The translations under genes and the position numbers were made by a program. Shown here in pieces: positions 16,614 through 29,033 of a DNA stretch of 50,862 bases. The stretch comes from Sedimentisphaerales bacterium (GTDB lineage: Bacteria; Planctomycetota; Phycisphaerae; Sedimentisphaerales; SM23-30): the NCBI GenBank assembly GCA_016934515.1, contig JAFGSR010000011.1:1-50862 (forward strand), written 5' to 3'. The notes under the pieces were generated by a model that searched no databases, had not been told where the DNA came from, and was given only the letters and a program-made list of their open reading frames with translations. The first letter of the stretch is position 1. The number at the start of each line of letters is the position of its first letter.

Positions 16614-18302
16614 ATGATGGGATTAGTGAACAGTATGTTAGCGGAAGGAATTGGTTTATGGGGTATTGTGTTAATCGCAGCCATTGCGATAGTTCTCTTT
16701 ACGATAATATATCTGGCCTCGCGGTATCGACGGTGTCCTTCAGACAGGATTCTGGTGGTTTATGGTAAGGTCGGTAGAGATCAGTCCGCCAGGTGCATTC
16801 ACGGCGGCGGGGCGTTTATTCTTCCGCTGGTGCAGGATTATGCTTACCTGAGCCTGACACCGATGACCATCAGCATTCCGTTGCAGAATGCGTTATCTAT
16901 GCAAAACATTCGGATTAACGTGCCCAGTACGTTTACCGTAGGTGTCAGCACCGAGCCGGCAATTATGAATAATGCCGCGGAACGTTTGCTGCGTCTGCCG
17001 CCGCGTGAGATCGAGGAAATGGCCAAGGAGATCATTTTCGGTCAGTTGAGGCTTACGGTGGCGTCGTTGACTATTGAGCAGATCAACCAGGACCGGGAAA
17101 GTTTTCTGGAATCGATTCGCAAAAATGTCGAGCCGGAATTGAACAAAATCGGTCTTTACCTGATTAATGTGAACATCACCGATATCACCGATGAGTCGGA
17201 ATACATCGACAGCATCGGTAAAAAGGCAGCCTCCGAGGCGGTCAACAAAGCCAAGGTTGATGTAGCAGAGCAGGATAAAATGGGCGCCATCGGTGAAGCC
17301 GAAGCCAATCGTGAAAGGTCGATTCGGGTGGCGGAAAACGCGGCCCAGGCGGAGAAGGGCCAGAAAACCGCTGAGTCTGACAAACGTATTTATGTACAGC
17401 AGCAGGAGGCCGAAGCTGTCAAGGGCGAAAAGAAAGCGGTGGCTGAGCAGCGTATCTTTGTACAACAGCAGGAAGCCGAGGCGATCAAAGGTGAGATGCA
17501 AGCGGTGGCCGAGCAACGTATCTTTGTACAACAACAGGAAGCTGAAGCGGTCAAAGGTGAAAAGAAAGCGGTTGCCGAGCAGCGAATTTTTGTGCAGGAG
17601 CAGGAAGCTCTGGCGGTCGGCGGTGAAAACAAAGCCAAAGCTGATATCGCTAACGTGAACGCGCAACTGGCGATTAAGGAAGCCGAAGCTTTGCAACGTG
17701 GTGAAGTGGCCAAGCGTCAGGCGGAAGTGGAAATTCAAAAGGCTCAGTATCTGGCTGAGCAGGAACGGCTAAAAGCGGAAGAAGTGGTTCGCAAGGAGAT
17801 CGACAAAGAGAAGATCGAAATCTCCGCCGAAGCCGAAGCGGAGAAACGTCGTCGCGAAGCCCGCGGTGCCGCCGATGCGATATTGGCCAAGTACGAAGCC
17901 GAAGCCAAGGGTATCCGTCAGGTGCTCGACAGTAAAGCTGCCGGTTATCAATCACTGGTGCATAGCTGCAATGGCGACGCCAAATCGGCGGCTACACTGC
18001 TGATGATCGAGAAAATCGAGGACATTGTCAGCAAGCAGGTCGAGGCGATCAAGAACATTAAGATCGACAAGATTACCGTCTGGGATTCAGCCGGGACCAA
18101 CGGCTCATCAACAGCCAATTTCATGTCCAACATGATCAAAGCCATTCCACCGCTGAAAGAACTGACCGCCATGGCCGGGGTGGAACTGCCGGACTACCTG
18201 GGCAAAACCGTTGATCGGGCCGGCACTGCTGATGCGAAAGATGCAGCGGTTTCAGCAGTTCCGGCAAAAACCCGACCGCCCAAAACAGCGGAAAGTAAAT
18301 AA
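16614..18302 (+). CDS. Flotillin-family SPFH protein
   Basis: Flotillins are membrane-anchored scaffold proteins that form oligomers in ordered lipid domains. The start has AGGAGG six bases upstream. Residues about 10-35 form a membrane anchor, about 36-185 the SPFH domain (CPSDRILVVYGKV to LYLINVNITDITDE), and about 190-460 a long Ala/Glu/Lys-rich coiled coil. Within it, residues 258-345 are four consecutive 22-residue repeats. The tail has a flotillin-like C-terminal part (AKSAATLLMIEKIEDIV, then KITVWDSAG with the typical NFMSNMIKAIPPLKEL). Length is 562 residues, slightly longer than YuaG (about 510), and the repeats would account for the difference. The operon ends at the terminator 18385-18421. 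Confidence 0.9.
   Translation: MMGLVNSMLAEGIGLWGIVLIAAIAIVLFTIIYLASRYRRCPSDRILVVYGKVGRDQSARCIHGGGAFILPLVQDYAYLSLTPMTISIPLQNALSMQNIRINVPSTFTVGVSTEPAIMNNAAERLLRLPPREIEEMAKEIIFGQLRLTVASLTIEQINQDRESFLESIRKNVEPELNKIGLYLINVNITDITDESEYIDSIGKKAASEAVNKAKVDVAEQDKMGAIGEAEANRERSIRVAENAAQAEKGQKTAESDKRIYVQQQEAEAVKGEKKAVAEQRIFVQQQEAEAIKGEMQAVAEQRIFVQQQEAEAVKGEKKAVAEQRIFVQEQEALAVGGENKAKADIANVNAQLAIKEAEALQRGEVAKRQAEVEIQKAQYLAEQERLKAEEVVRKEIDKEKIEISAEAEAEKRRREARGAADAILAKYEAEAKGIRQVLDSKAAGYQSLVHSCNGDAKSAATLLMIEKIEDIVSKQVEAIKNIKIDKITVWDSAGTNGSSTANFMSNMIKAIPPLKELTAMAGVELPDYLGKTVDRAGTADAKDAAVSAVPAKTRPPKTAESK
17385..17648 (+). repeat. Four 66-bp in-frame repeats in the flotillin gene
   Basis: Units begin at 17385, 17451, 17517 and 17583, exactly 66 bases apart. 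Each encodes a 22-residue segment of the form RIFVQQQEAEAVKGEKKAVA plus two residues. The first three are nearly identical at protein level but differ at many third positions; the fourth is more diverged. The third-position differences argue against a very recent duplication. Confidence 0.88.
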
Positions 18303-18384
18303 ACCGATTAATCACCGCCTGGCGTTGGAATCTTAACCAGATAAGCCAAAGTGATTGGGTCGAAAAAAACTTAAACCATAATAG

Positions 18385-18421
18385 GAATCCCGTGTTCGAA
18401 AGAGGCGCGGGATTCTTTTTT
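18385..18421 (+). terminator. Terminator of the flotillin operon
   Basis: GAATCCCG pairs with CGGGATTC across a loop of about 14 bases, followed directly by TTTTTT. It lies 82 bases after the flotillin stop. Confidence 0.82.
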
Positions 18422-18529
18422 GTATTGGTGTTGGGTGCTTGAATTAGGGGTGGGTGGTTCTCGTTGCACGGTTGGTAATGATGTGTTAAGCTGGCCGGGG
18501 AACGAGATTGCTGTTTTTCGGATAAGCCG

Positions 18530-19777
18530 ATGGCGAATAAAACGACACAACTGGAACAAGACCAACAACTCTGCAAAAAAACAACGGATGGCAATTCGAC
18601 CGGGAAAGTTCTGGTAGTTTCGTCAGTAGTGGGTTTCTGTCTGCTGGGTGACAGTTCGCTTTATGCTTTGCTGCCGACGTTTCGGGAAGATCTGGGGCTG
18701 ACGTTGGCTCAGGTTGGATTTTTGTTGAGCATGAATCGCTTCGTCCGGTTGCTGACGAACTTTTGGGCGGCACAACTTTACAGCCGACTGGGATTTAGAA
18801 CGTTGTTTTTTGGAGTGGTGTTTCTGGCTGCAGCTTGTACCGCAACTTTTGGATTGACGCACTCTTTCACTTTGCTGCTGGCGGCAAGGGCGGGCTGGGG
18901 ATTTTGCTGGTCGGTGCTGCGACTGGGCGGTTATCTCACGGTGTTAAGCGCCGGAGGTACTGGAAAAAGCGGACGATTGATGGGAATTCTCTTGAGTGTT
19001 TTCCGCATGGGAAGTTTTTGCGGGGTATTTTTCGGCGGTATTCTGGCGGACCGATTGGGTTTTCACGCAACTTACTATATTTTTGCTGCACTGACCTTGC
19101 TGGGGCTTTTGGCTTTGCCGGCAATGCGAGGATTCAATCCCGCCAAGAGCGGTACCGGTCATCGACCAAAATGGAAAGAAATCATTCATAAGCAAACGCT
19201 GCTGTTGAACTTTGCCTCTTTGGTGAATGCTCTGATCGTGCTGGGCTTTATCATTGCCACCACCGGGCATCTGTTGAAAGTTCGCTTTGGCGATGAAATT
19301 ACCGTTGGGAATCGGGTAATTGGAGTTGCAACGATGACCGGTTTTGTTCTGGGCGGTCGTTGGTTTTTTTCCGCGGTGCTGTCGCCATTTGCCGGTGGGG
19401 TTATTGATCGTTTTGGTGCGTTAAGAGTTGCTTTACTGATGATCGGTTTTTGTTCCGGGGGGATGGCGTTGCTGGCGGTGGATGCCGACCTGTTGATAAC
19501 CTTGCTGGGATTTTTGGTGGTGTTTGTCAGTGGCACCACGGTAACGGTGGCCCTGCCGGTGGTGATCGGCCAAACCGTTCAGCCCGAACAGCGCGCGGGA
19601 GCTTTGGCGGTCTATTCCACCTGGAGCGATTTGGGATCGGCTCTTGGTCCGCAGGGTTATTTTCTGTTGGGATTTATGGGGATCGGATCAACTTATCTGT
19701 TGGTGGCGGTGTTGTCGGCGGTGTCGGGTTTGCTGTTGTTGAATTACGCCCGTCGAAACACAAAGACAGGCACTTAG
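18530..19777 (+). CDS. MFS transporter
   Basis: A major facilitator superfamily permease with about twelve hydrophobic segments across 415 residues. The N-terminal tail of about 28 residues is hydrophilic (rich in Gln, Thr and Lys), then the first helix begins with VVSSVVGFCLLGDSSLYALLP. The loop between helices 2 and 3 has the form NFWAAQLYSRLGFRTLFF, the place of the MFS G-X-X-X-D-R-X-G-R-R motif, here not canonical. A second signature-like region is GGILADRLGFHATYYIF. The middle loop carries basic residues (HRPKWKEIIH). The substrate cannot be told. The gene converges on the debranching enzyme with only five bases between the stop codons and no obvious terminator. Confidence 0.82.
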   Translation: MANKTTQLEQDQQLCKKTTDGNSTGKVLVVSSVVGFCLLGDSSLYALLPTFREDLGLTLAQVGFLLSMNRFVRLLTNFWAAQLYSRLGFRTLFFGVVFLAAACTATFGLTHSFTLLLAARAGWGFCWSVLRLGGYLTVLSAGGTGKSGRLMGILLSVFRMGSFCGVFFGGILADRLGFHATYYIFAALTLLGLLALPAMRGFNPAKSGTGHRPKWKEIIHKQTLLLNFASLVNALIVLGFIIATTGHLLKVRFGDEITVGNRVIGVATMTGFVLGGRWFFSAVLSPFAGGVIDRFGALRVALLMIGFCSGGMALLAVDADLLITLLGFLVVFVSGTTVTVALPVVIGQTVQPEQRAGALAVYSTWSDLGSALGPQGYFLLGFMGIGSTYLLVAVLSAVSGLLLLNYARRNTKTGT

Positions 19778-19782
19778 GAAAA

Positions 19783-21795
19783 CTAGTTCTGTTGAAGCAG
19801 TTTGAGGATTCTAAGCAGTTCAGCTACCGACCAGGCTTGAGCTATGCAGCCCTTGGGCGAGTGCGGATAATTGCCATCAAAAATTTCCGACACCGAACCC
19901 AAACAGGCCTGATTTTCCAAATGGTCCAGCAACGGAGCAATAATTTCCTTTACCTGCCGGCGGGCATGGGGGCTGAAGCTGTTGACTTTCAGGTAAGCTT
20001 CGGCGAACGGGCCCATCAGCCAGCCCCAGACAGTTCCCTGGTGATAAGCTGAATCGCGCTGGAACTGGTCACCCTGATAGATGGGGCGGTAGCGACTGTC
20101 CAGCGGGCTTAGCGAACGTAATCCGTAAGGAGTCAGCAGTTGTTCGGACACCACCGACACTATGGCAGATTGTTTTTTCCGGTCCAGAACGGTAAACGGC
20201 AACGAGACCGCGAAAATCTGGTTGGGACGAATGGCTGGGTCGGGAGTTCCATCCGGGAAAACGCAGTCGTTAAGACATTGGTTCTTTTCGTTCCAGAATA
20301 ATTTAACAAAACTCTCAGCAGCTTTATCGGCGATAGCGTTGAATTTTTCCCGGTCGGTTTTCTGGCCGGTGGTTTCCGCCGCGATCCGCAAGGCGTTGAT
20401 CCACAGCGCGTTAATTTCAACAGCTTTGCCGAAACGCGGGGTGAAACTCACGCCGTTGCACCGGGCGTCCATCCAGGTTAGCTGAGTTTCGCTGTTACCG
20501 GCGTTGAGCAGCCCGTCTTCCTCGGCATGAATATCAAAACGGGTCCCTTTATGGTAATCCTCAATGATCTGGGTGATCGTCGGATACAAAATTTCCTTGT
20601 AGGTGTCATCGTCGTTGCAGGCCAACAGATACTGATAGGCCGCGTTGACATACCACAGCGAAGCATCCACGCTGTTATAGTGGGCTGTACCGCCGTAGTC
20701 GTCAAAGCAATTCGGAATCATTCCCTGATCGAGATGGGCTGCGAAAGTTTTCAATACTTCGCGAGCCTCATCAAAACGTCGAGTGCACAACAGCAACCCA
20801 TCCAGCGCGATAAAGGTGTCGCGTCCCCAGTCGGCGAACCAGTGGTATCCCGCCAGGATGCTGGCCGAGTGCGTACTCTCGGTCATCTGTCGGCGAACAA
20901 TGAATTGATCGGCAGCCTGGACCAGGGTTTTTTCGGTTTCATCTTCAGCTTGAGCGGTACTGATGAGCTGGTCCCGGCGTTGGTGAAGTTCCTGGATAAA
21001 TTCGTTGCTGTCGATGTCCATGGGGCCGGGACGTTCCAGAGCCGCTGTCGCCTGAGCCACCAGCGAGATCCGGCCTGGGGGAGTAATTTCGCATTGAAAA
21101 GCTCCGGGCGCCCAGACATCTTCGTAATAATCCTGACCTCTTTGGGATTCACGTCGGTAGTGCATTGCGTACCACCAGTCCGAACCGCGTTCAAAGGTAC
21201 CGGTTGAGCAATAAAGATGAACCGCCGGGCCGTTTGGATTCAGCGAGTGAACGGTTACGACGTTGTCGGTTTCGTCCACAGCCAAGCTGGACGAGGAGGA
21301 TTGCAAGGCATGAAAATCCCGCAAAGCCACCAGCGGCATCAGCTTGAACCGAACCGAATCGGCCGGACCGGAAAAATCGTAATTGATTATCACCTGATCC
21401 TGGTCGTAAGACAGATAGATACTTTTTTCGACGGTCAACAGATCCAGTTGATAGATGAAGTGAACGCCGGAATCTTTGCGAAACTCTTTCAGGTTCAGAT
21501 AACCTTTCGGGTGGAGCCGATCGGAGAATTCAAAATTGGCTAACTGATAGGATTTTCCCGCGTATTCGACCGTTTCCAGCAGATCAGCCAGCGTAACGAA
21601 CCGCTTAACCGGTGGCTGAAAAGCCGCCACCAGCAAACCGTGATAGCGTCGGGTGTTGCAGCCGATGATGGTGCTGGAACTGTAACTGCCCCGACTGTTA
21701 CAAAGTAACCACTCTTTTTCCAGCAGGCTGTCAACATCAGCAGGATCAATAACCAGGCTGTGGTTTGCGACTTTTGTTTCCGTAGCGTTCAACAC
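19783..21795 (-). CDS. Glycogen debranching enzyme (amylo-alpha-1,6-glucosidase)
   Basis: The protein matches bacterial GDE-type debranching enzymes with a C-terminal alpha-1,6-glucosidase domain (GH133 type). These hydrolyse branch points in glycogen-like glucans. Recognisable parts are CNSRGSYSSSTIIGCNTRRYHGLL near residues 32-55, and YHWFADWGRDTFIALDGLL near residue 320, the most conserved block of the family. ARCNGVSFTPRFGKAVEINALW and YHQGTVWGWLMGPF near residue 600 are the alpha/alpha toroid segments. There is no signal peptide, so it acts in the cytoplasm. The start is GTG at 21795 with GGGAG eight bases upstream; a TTG follows immediately. In Bacteroides an enzyme like this is neighbour to a GT4 and a GH57 gene; here the same three kinds of gene lie within 10.5 kb. 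Confidence 0.9.
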   Translation of the reverse strand: MLNATETKVANHSLVIDPADVDSLLEKEWLLCNSRGSYSSSTIIGCNTRRYHGLLVAAFQPPVKRFVTLADLLETVEYAGKSYQLANFEFSDRLHPKGYLNLKEFRKDSGVHFIYQLDLLTVEKSIYLSYDQDQVIINYDFSGPADSVRFKLMPLVALRDFHALQSSSSSLAVDETDNVVTVHSLNPNGPAVHLYCSTGTFERGSDWWYAMHYRRESQRGQDYYEDVWAPGAFQCEITPPGRISLVAQATAALERPGPMDIDSNEFIQELHQRRDQLISTAQAEDETEKTLVQAADQFIVRRQMTESTHSASILAGYHWFADWGRDTFIALDGLLLCTRRFDEAREVLKTFAAHLDQGMIPNCFDDYGGTAHYNSVDASLWYVNAAYQYLLACNDDDTYKEILYPTITQIIEDYHKGTRFDIHAEEDGLLNAGNSETQLTWMDARCNGVSFTPRFGKAVEINALWINALRIAAETTGQKTDREKFNAIADKAAESFVKLFWNEKNQCLNDCVFPDGTPDPAIRPNQIFAVSLPFTVLDRKKQSAIVSVVSEQLLTPYGLRSLSPLDSRYRPIYQGDQFQRDSAYHQGTVWGWLMGPFAEAYLKVNSFSPHARRQVKEIIAPLLDHLENQACLGSVSEIFDGNYPHSPKGCIAQAWSVAELLRILKLLQQN

Positions 21796-22050
21796 GAATT
21801 TGCTCCCATTTCAGTAAAAAATTGAGTCCGTTTCCTGATCTCTCAGAATTTGTTACTATGCCACCAAAACATTTTGTACGGCAAGGACACTTTGATGGCG
21901 GTTAAAACACTGCTCTCGTCAGTATTATAGGACTCACAATTATTCCAGGTTCGTTACCTGTTGACATTATCGGTAATTGTTGATTTTGACTTGGAAACAA
22001 ATTAGCCATGTTTAACAATGTGGTGGTTGATTATATAACGCGATGAAGCA
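21796..22050. other. Spacer between GH2 and debranching-enzyme genes
   Basis: 255 bases with the debranching-enzyme leader. A TATAAT-like hexamer is present on the minus strand but has no good -35, so I call no promoter. No terminator hairpin with a T-run is evident after the GH2 gene. Confidence 0.35.
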
Positions 22051-25296
<3,246 letters not shown>

Positions 25297-25394
25297 CTAT
25301 TGAAAATTACCCGGTCTTCAGTTCCTAATCAATCTTACCACGAAAATCATAAACAAAAACTTTTCGGATTACTTAATCAATCCCAGCGATTGAA

Positions 25395-27437
25395 TTATCT
25401 AATCAACCCAAGTGGACTAAATAGAATGTACAAAACAATCGTCAGCAGAATCACGATTATCCCCGCTGCTTTTGCCCCTTTGGAAGGCTTCAGGTCCATA
25501 TTGATGTTCTGCTTAAATTCCACCGGTGCCGCCAGAGGTTTTACCAGCGTAATCAAAATAATTATCAAAATGCAAAAACCAAAGCAGATCGCCATACGGT
25601 TGAGAAACTGAACGTTCGGAAACGCCAGCTTGATTGCTCCGTAGCTGACAATGTTGGCCAAAAGCCCAATCACTCCAGCCATCGGCGGAGCTTTGTGAAT
25701 CAGCAGCCCACAAACAAACACCGCCAAAATGCCCGGTGAAATAAAGCCCTGACTTTCCTGGATAATCGTAAAAATACTGTTACTGATCTTTGGGTCGCCC
25801 AACCGCGGAGCCAGCATAACCGCGATGAAGGTAAAGACTATTACGCAAATTCGTCCCAGCAGCACGAGCGCTTTCTGCGAAGCTTCGGGAGAAATATATT
25901 TTTTGTAAACGTCCATCGAAAAGATCGTCGATGCCGCGTTGAGCATCGCCGCCAGCGAACTGACCACCGCCCCCAGCAGCGCCGCTAACACAAAACCAAT
26001 CAGCCCCACGCCCTGCGGCAGCACCTGTCCGAGTAATTGTGCCAGGGCAGTATCATATTTATAAGAGATCGGCTTTTCCGTAGAAATCAATCCGCCTGCT
26101 TTTGCTGCATTTTCCTCGACCATGCCGTTGAAAGCTTCAATTTCCAACGCCAGCTCCGGATTGACATGGCTAAATGCCTTGTCGTCCGATTTAAACACCG
26201 TAAATTCCGCCACCTCAATTCCATCGTAATCTTTCTGGGTTATCGGCAGCACAAATGGATTGATAGCTTTAATATCCTTGGTCGCCTCCTTCAAAGCTTC
26301 GTCCGTGGCATAAACCGCAATCATATAACGGCCCGCCGGCCAGTTGGTTACCGCTGCCGGATCCGGAGACAACGCAACTTCCACAAATTTCGTTTCGGGA
26401 TTCGCCTGCTGATATTTCGCCATGATCGAGGCGTTGTCAAAAACCGCCTCCTGCTGCATGTCCTTACTAAACAGGTTGAACGCAATAATCCCGGGAACCA
26501 CAATGGCAAAAGGAATCAACAGCTTCATGAATGCCGAAAACACAATTCCTTTCTGCCCCTGCGCCAGCGACGACGAACCGAGCGTTCGCTGGGTAATATA
26601 CTGATTCAAACCCCAGTAATAAAAGTTCGGAATCCACAGACCCAGCAGCAAAGCCGTACACGGCAGCACCTTATCCGTGCTGGGCAAAATCATGTTCATG
26701 CGAACCTTATTTAAATCCCAGTATCTTTCAATCGGGCCAACTCCCTCTGCCAACTCCTTAACCATCAGTTTGCCGGTTTCCACATCAACTATTGTTGTCG
26801 CTTCGCTGGCTTGGCCCAGCTTCATGAAAGCAAAAACCATAATCACGATTCCCCCGATAATCAGGGCGCTTCCCTGAATCAGATCAGCCCAGGCACACGC
26901 CTTGAGACCCCCGGCGGTAACATAGAGCATCGCGATAATCCCAATTACCAGTGATCCAGCCTCCAGCGAAATCGAGTACTCCATCTTGCCCGCCAGCGTC
27001 TTGATCGTCAACGCTCCCGAATATGTTACCGCTCCCAGCAGCAGCATGTAAATAAACATCGTTGCTATCGCCATGATGATCCGGGCGGAACTGTTGTAGC
27101 GGTATTCCAGAAACTCCGGCATGGTGTAGATGCCCGCCCGCAGAAAATAGGGCAAAAATCCAAACGCCACGATTACCAGGGTAACCGCTGCCATCCATTC
27201 ATAACTGGCAATTGCCAAACCCACATGACTGGCGGCACTGCCGTTCATACCGACAAACTGTTCGGTAGAAATGTTCGCCGCTATCAACGAAAAACCAATC
27301 AAAGGCCAGACCAATCCCCTCCCCGCCAGAAAATAATCCTCACTGGTTTTTTCCTTGCGGCTTTTCCATAGTCCGACCCCGACCACGCAGACGACAAACA
27401 AAACGAATACACTAATGTCAATTACGCTAAACTCCAT
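25395..27437 (-). CDS. Na+/solute symporter (SSS/SGLT family) with large insertion
   Basis: A sodium-coupled uptake permease of the vSGLT/SGLT type, likely for galactose, glucose or a beta-galactoside released by the GH2 partner. Family signatures: GLWKSRKEKTSEDYFLAGRGLVWPLIG at the start, ANISTEQFVGM, YTMPEFLEYRY, and the Na+-site helix VVSSLAAMLNAASTIFSMDVYKKYI with its paired Ser residues. Length is 680 residues against about 545 in vSGLT. The excess lies mainly between residues about 325 and 460, after VPGIIAFNLF and before LLGQVLPQGVGL; this insert is hydrophilic. AAGGAG precedes the ATG. A strong promoter with an overlapping palindrome lies upstream, so expression may be repressed. Confidence 0.88.
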   Translation of the reverse strand: MEFSVIDISVFVLFVVCVVGVGLWKSRKEKTSEDYFLAGRGLVWPLIGFSLIAANISTEQFVGMNGSAASHVGLAIASYEWMAAVTLVIVAFGFLPYFLRAGIYTMPEFLEYRYNSSARIIMAIATMFIYMLLLGAVTYSGALTIKTLAGKMEYSISLEAGSLVIGIIAMLYVTAGGLKACAWADLIQGSALIIGGIVIMVFAFMKLGQASEATTIVDVETGKLMVKELAEGVGPIERYWDLNKVRMNMILPSTDKVLPCTALLLGLWIPNFYYWGLNQYITQRTLGSSSLAQGQKGIVFSAFMKLLIPFAIVVPGIIAFNLFSKDMQQEAVFDNASIMAKYQQANPETKFVEVALSPDPAAVTNWPAGRYMIAVYATDEALKEATKDIKAINPFVLPITQKDYDGIEVAEFTVFKSDDKAFSHVNPELALEIEAFNGMVEENAAKAGGLISTEKPISYKYDTALAQLLGQVLPQGVGLIGFVLAALLGAVVSSLAAMLNAASTIFSMDVYKKYISPEASQKALVLLGRICVIVFTFIAVMLAPRLGDPKISNSIFTIIQESQGFISPGILAVFVCGLLIHKAPPMAGVIGLLANIVSYGAIKLAFPNVQFLNRMAICFGFCILIIILITLVKPLAAPVEFKQNINMDLKPSKGAKAAGIIVILLTIVLYILFSPLGLIR

Positions 27438-27515
27438 GCCTTACTCTCCTTGTATTTCAGCTACCCAAGTAATTATTTGTGAGGATATTTTTCTATGGCC
27501 TTAAATCTGATTAGA

Positions 27516-27543
27516 CTTCTATAGCGAAAAAATATTATAGAAG
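27516..27543. promoter_or_regulatory. Operator-like inverted repeat over the symporter promoter
   Basis: CTTCTATA (27516-27523) and TATAGAAG (27536-27543) form a perfect 8-bp inverted repeat with a 12-base spacer. The right arm overlaps the -10 hexamer of the symporter promoter, where a bound repressor would block initiation. An RNA hairpin role is possible but less likely, because the element sits partly upstream of the expected transcription start. Confidence 0.45.
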
Positions 27544-27562
27544 TGATTTTTCCACCATACAA
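27534..27562 (-). promoter_or_regulatory. Promoter of the symporter/GH2 unit
   Basis: On the minus strand TTGTAT (27557-27562), a 17-base spacer and a perfect TATAAT (27534-27539). The start would be about 27527, giving a leader of about 90 bases before the ATG at 27437. Confidence 0.62.
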
Positions 27563-27598
27563 GCATTATTTTCCCTGGACATTGGCCTGTTTTCCCAC

Positions 27599-27634
27599 AA
27601 AAAAAACCGGCAGCCGCGTTAGCAACCGCCGGTT
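27599..27634 (-). terminator. Terminator of the GT4/GH57 operon
   Basis: On the minus strand AACCGGC pairs with GCCGGTT across a loop of 16 bases, followed by eight or more T. It lies 56 bases after the GH57 stop codon and separates that unit from the symporter promoter. Confidence 0.82.
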
Positions 27635-27689
27635 GAATATTCTGTTTTTCTGATTAATGCTCGGATAGAGTGTTTTTCGCCCTCTGGTA

Positions 27690-28919
27690 TCAGGGATGGT
27701 TGGAATAAGACACCTTATCCATCCGCGGCGAAACCGTCTTATTAGCGGCCTTGCACCGCAGGCGAAGATTATCCAGCACGTTCATAAAATTAATGTATGA
27801 ATCGTAAGGACTGTCGTAAGGATTGAAATACTTATGCACATCGCCGTCAGCGAACCACTTAGTGCACATGTAATAGAAATGGTCAGACGTCTGCAGCTTT
27901 CGCCAGTCGGAAATAATCTGCGAATCGCCGGTGCTCTTAACCTGCTGTTCCAGCCGATATAGCTCGTACAATGCGTTGGACTGCATGGCATTGCCCAGCC
28001 ACGCCGACAAATCCCGCTCGGTATCGGCCCAACTGATCATGTGCGGCACATCCATTTCGCCCACCGCTTCATAACTGTCAATCACTTCGGATGGCGTCTT
28101 GAAGTCATTATCCGGGTGTCGGAGCACTTCTTCGGGCAGATGCTCCAGAAAATTGAATATCCCGGTATCTTCCCACTGATGCTCTCCCAGGGTTTCGTAA
28201 TCCATAAACAGGTTCACCGTGTAACCGTTGCCGTTTACATCCGATACCCACTGGGCAAATTTCGGGGCCGTCAAAGGCCATTCCGCCCAATCCCTGTTCG
28301 AAAAACGAAAAGCAATATCATCGCTCAACCGATAGTTTTTCAACAACAGCTTGATCCCGTCCACTCCCGGCGGGCGATACACATAATTCGGGCTGCGATA
28401 ACCCAGCAGATGATCCGCCCCTTCGCATATTGTGCCCTCAAACCCCATTTCTTTGACCGCATACGACACATCATTGCTGTAAATCAGCTCGGTATTGCGG
28501 AAAACCTTCGGTTTTTGGCCGAACAACTCTTCGATCCGCCGCTGATGCATTTGTACCTGTTCGGTAAATTCCCCACGCGAATACAAAAACGACAGACTGT
28601 GATAATAAGTTTCCGACAAAAATTCCACACAACCCGTCTGGGCTAGGGCATGAAAAGTGCTCAAAACCTCCGGCGCATAAGCCTCCAACTGATCCAGCAG
28701 CACTCCGGTTACGCTGTAGGAAACCTTAAATTTGCCCTTAAACCGCTCGATAAGCTTCAGTATCAACCGATTGGCAGGCAAATAACACTTGTTCGCCACC
28801 TTACGGCAGATCTGGGCGTTCTTGTATTCGTCAAAATAATTACGATGCGAATCAAATACGCTATAGCGACCCAGCCGGTAGGGCTGATGTACCTGAAAGT
28901 AAAAACACACTGATGCCAT
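27690..28919 (-). CDS. GH57 alpha-amylase-type glucanotransferase or amylase
   Basis: GH57 enzymes act on alpha-glucans such as glycogen or malto-oligosaccharides. Conserved regions: HQPYRLG (region 1, residues 11-17), GCVEFLSETYYHSLSFL near residue 92, FRNTELIYS with the likely nucleophile E144, and LFMDYETLGEHQW with the likely acid D240. Length is 409 residues, a short GH57 form found together with a GT4 enzyme in many bacteria. There is no signal peptide, so it is cytoplasmic. It lies 114 bases downstream of the GT4 gene and upstream of the terminator, so the two form a unit. Whether it hydrolyses, transfers or branches cannot be decided by eye. Confidence 0.88.
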   Translation of the reverse strand: MASVCFYFQVHQPYRLGRYSVFDSHRNYFDEYKNAQICRKVANKCYLPANRLILKLIERFKGKFKVSYSVTGVLLDQLEAYAPEVLSTFHALAQTGCVEFLSETYYHSLSFLYSRGEFTEQVQMHQRRIEELFGQKPKVFRNTELIYSNDVSYAVKEMGFEGTICEGADHLLGYRSPNYVYRPPGVDGIKLLLKNYRLSDDIAFRFSNRDWAEWPLTAPKFAQWVSDVNGNGYTVNLFMDYETLGEHQWEDTGIFNFLEHLPEEVLRHPDNDFKTPSEVIDSYEAVGEMDVPHMISWADTERDLSAWLGNAMQSNALYELYRLEQQVKSTGDSQIISDWRKLQTSDHFYYMCTKWFADGDVHKYFNPYDSPYDSYINFMNVLDNLRLRCKAANKTVSPRMDKVSYSNHP

Positions 28920-29033
28920 GATCTTGTCGTCCTTAATCTTAAAGTTAGCCTAGCTATTCATAGCGTTTATGTAGGAATTAATCTTCCGTAAACTATTAAT
29001 ATAACGGCTTTAACGACCGCGTGGCTTGATTTT

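Noticed and set aside
16893..17738. Minus-strand open frame opposite the flotillin gene
   Set aside because: The repeated Phe/Leu-rich pieces are just the reverse of the 22-residue flotillin repeats.
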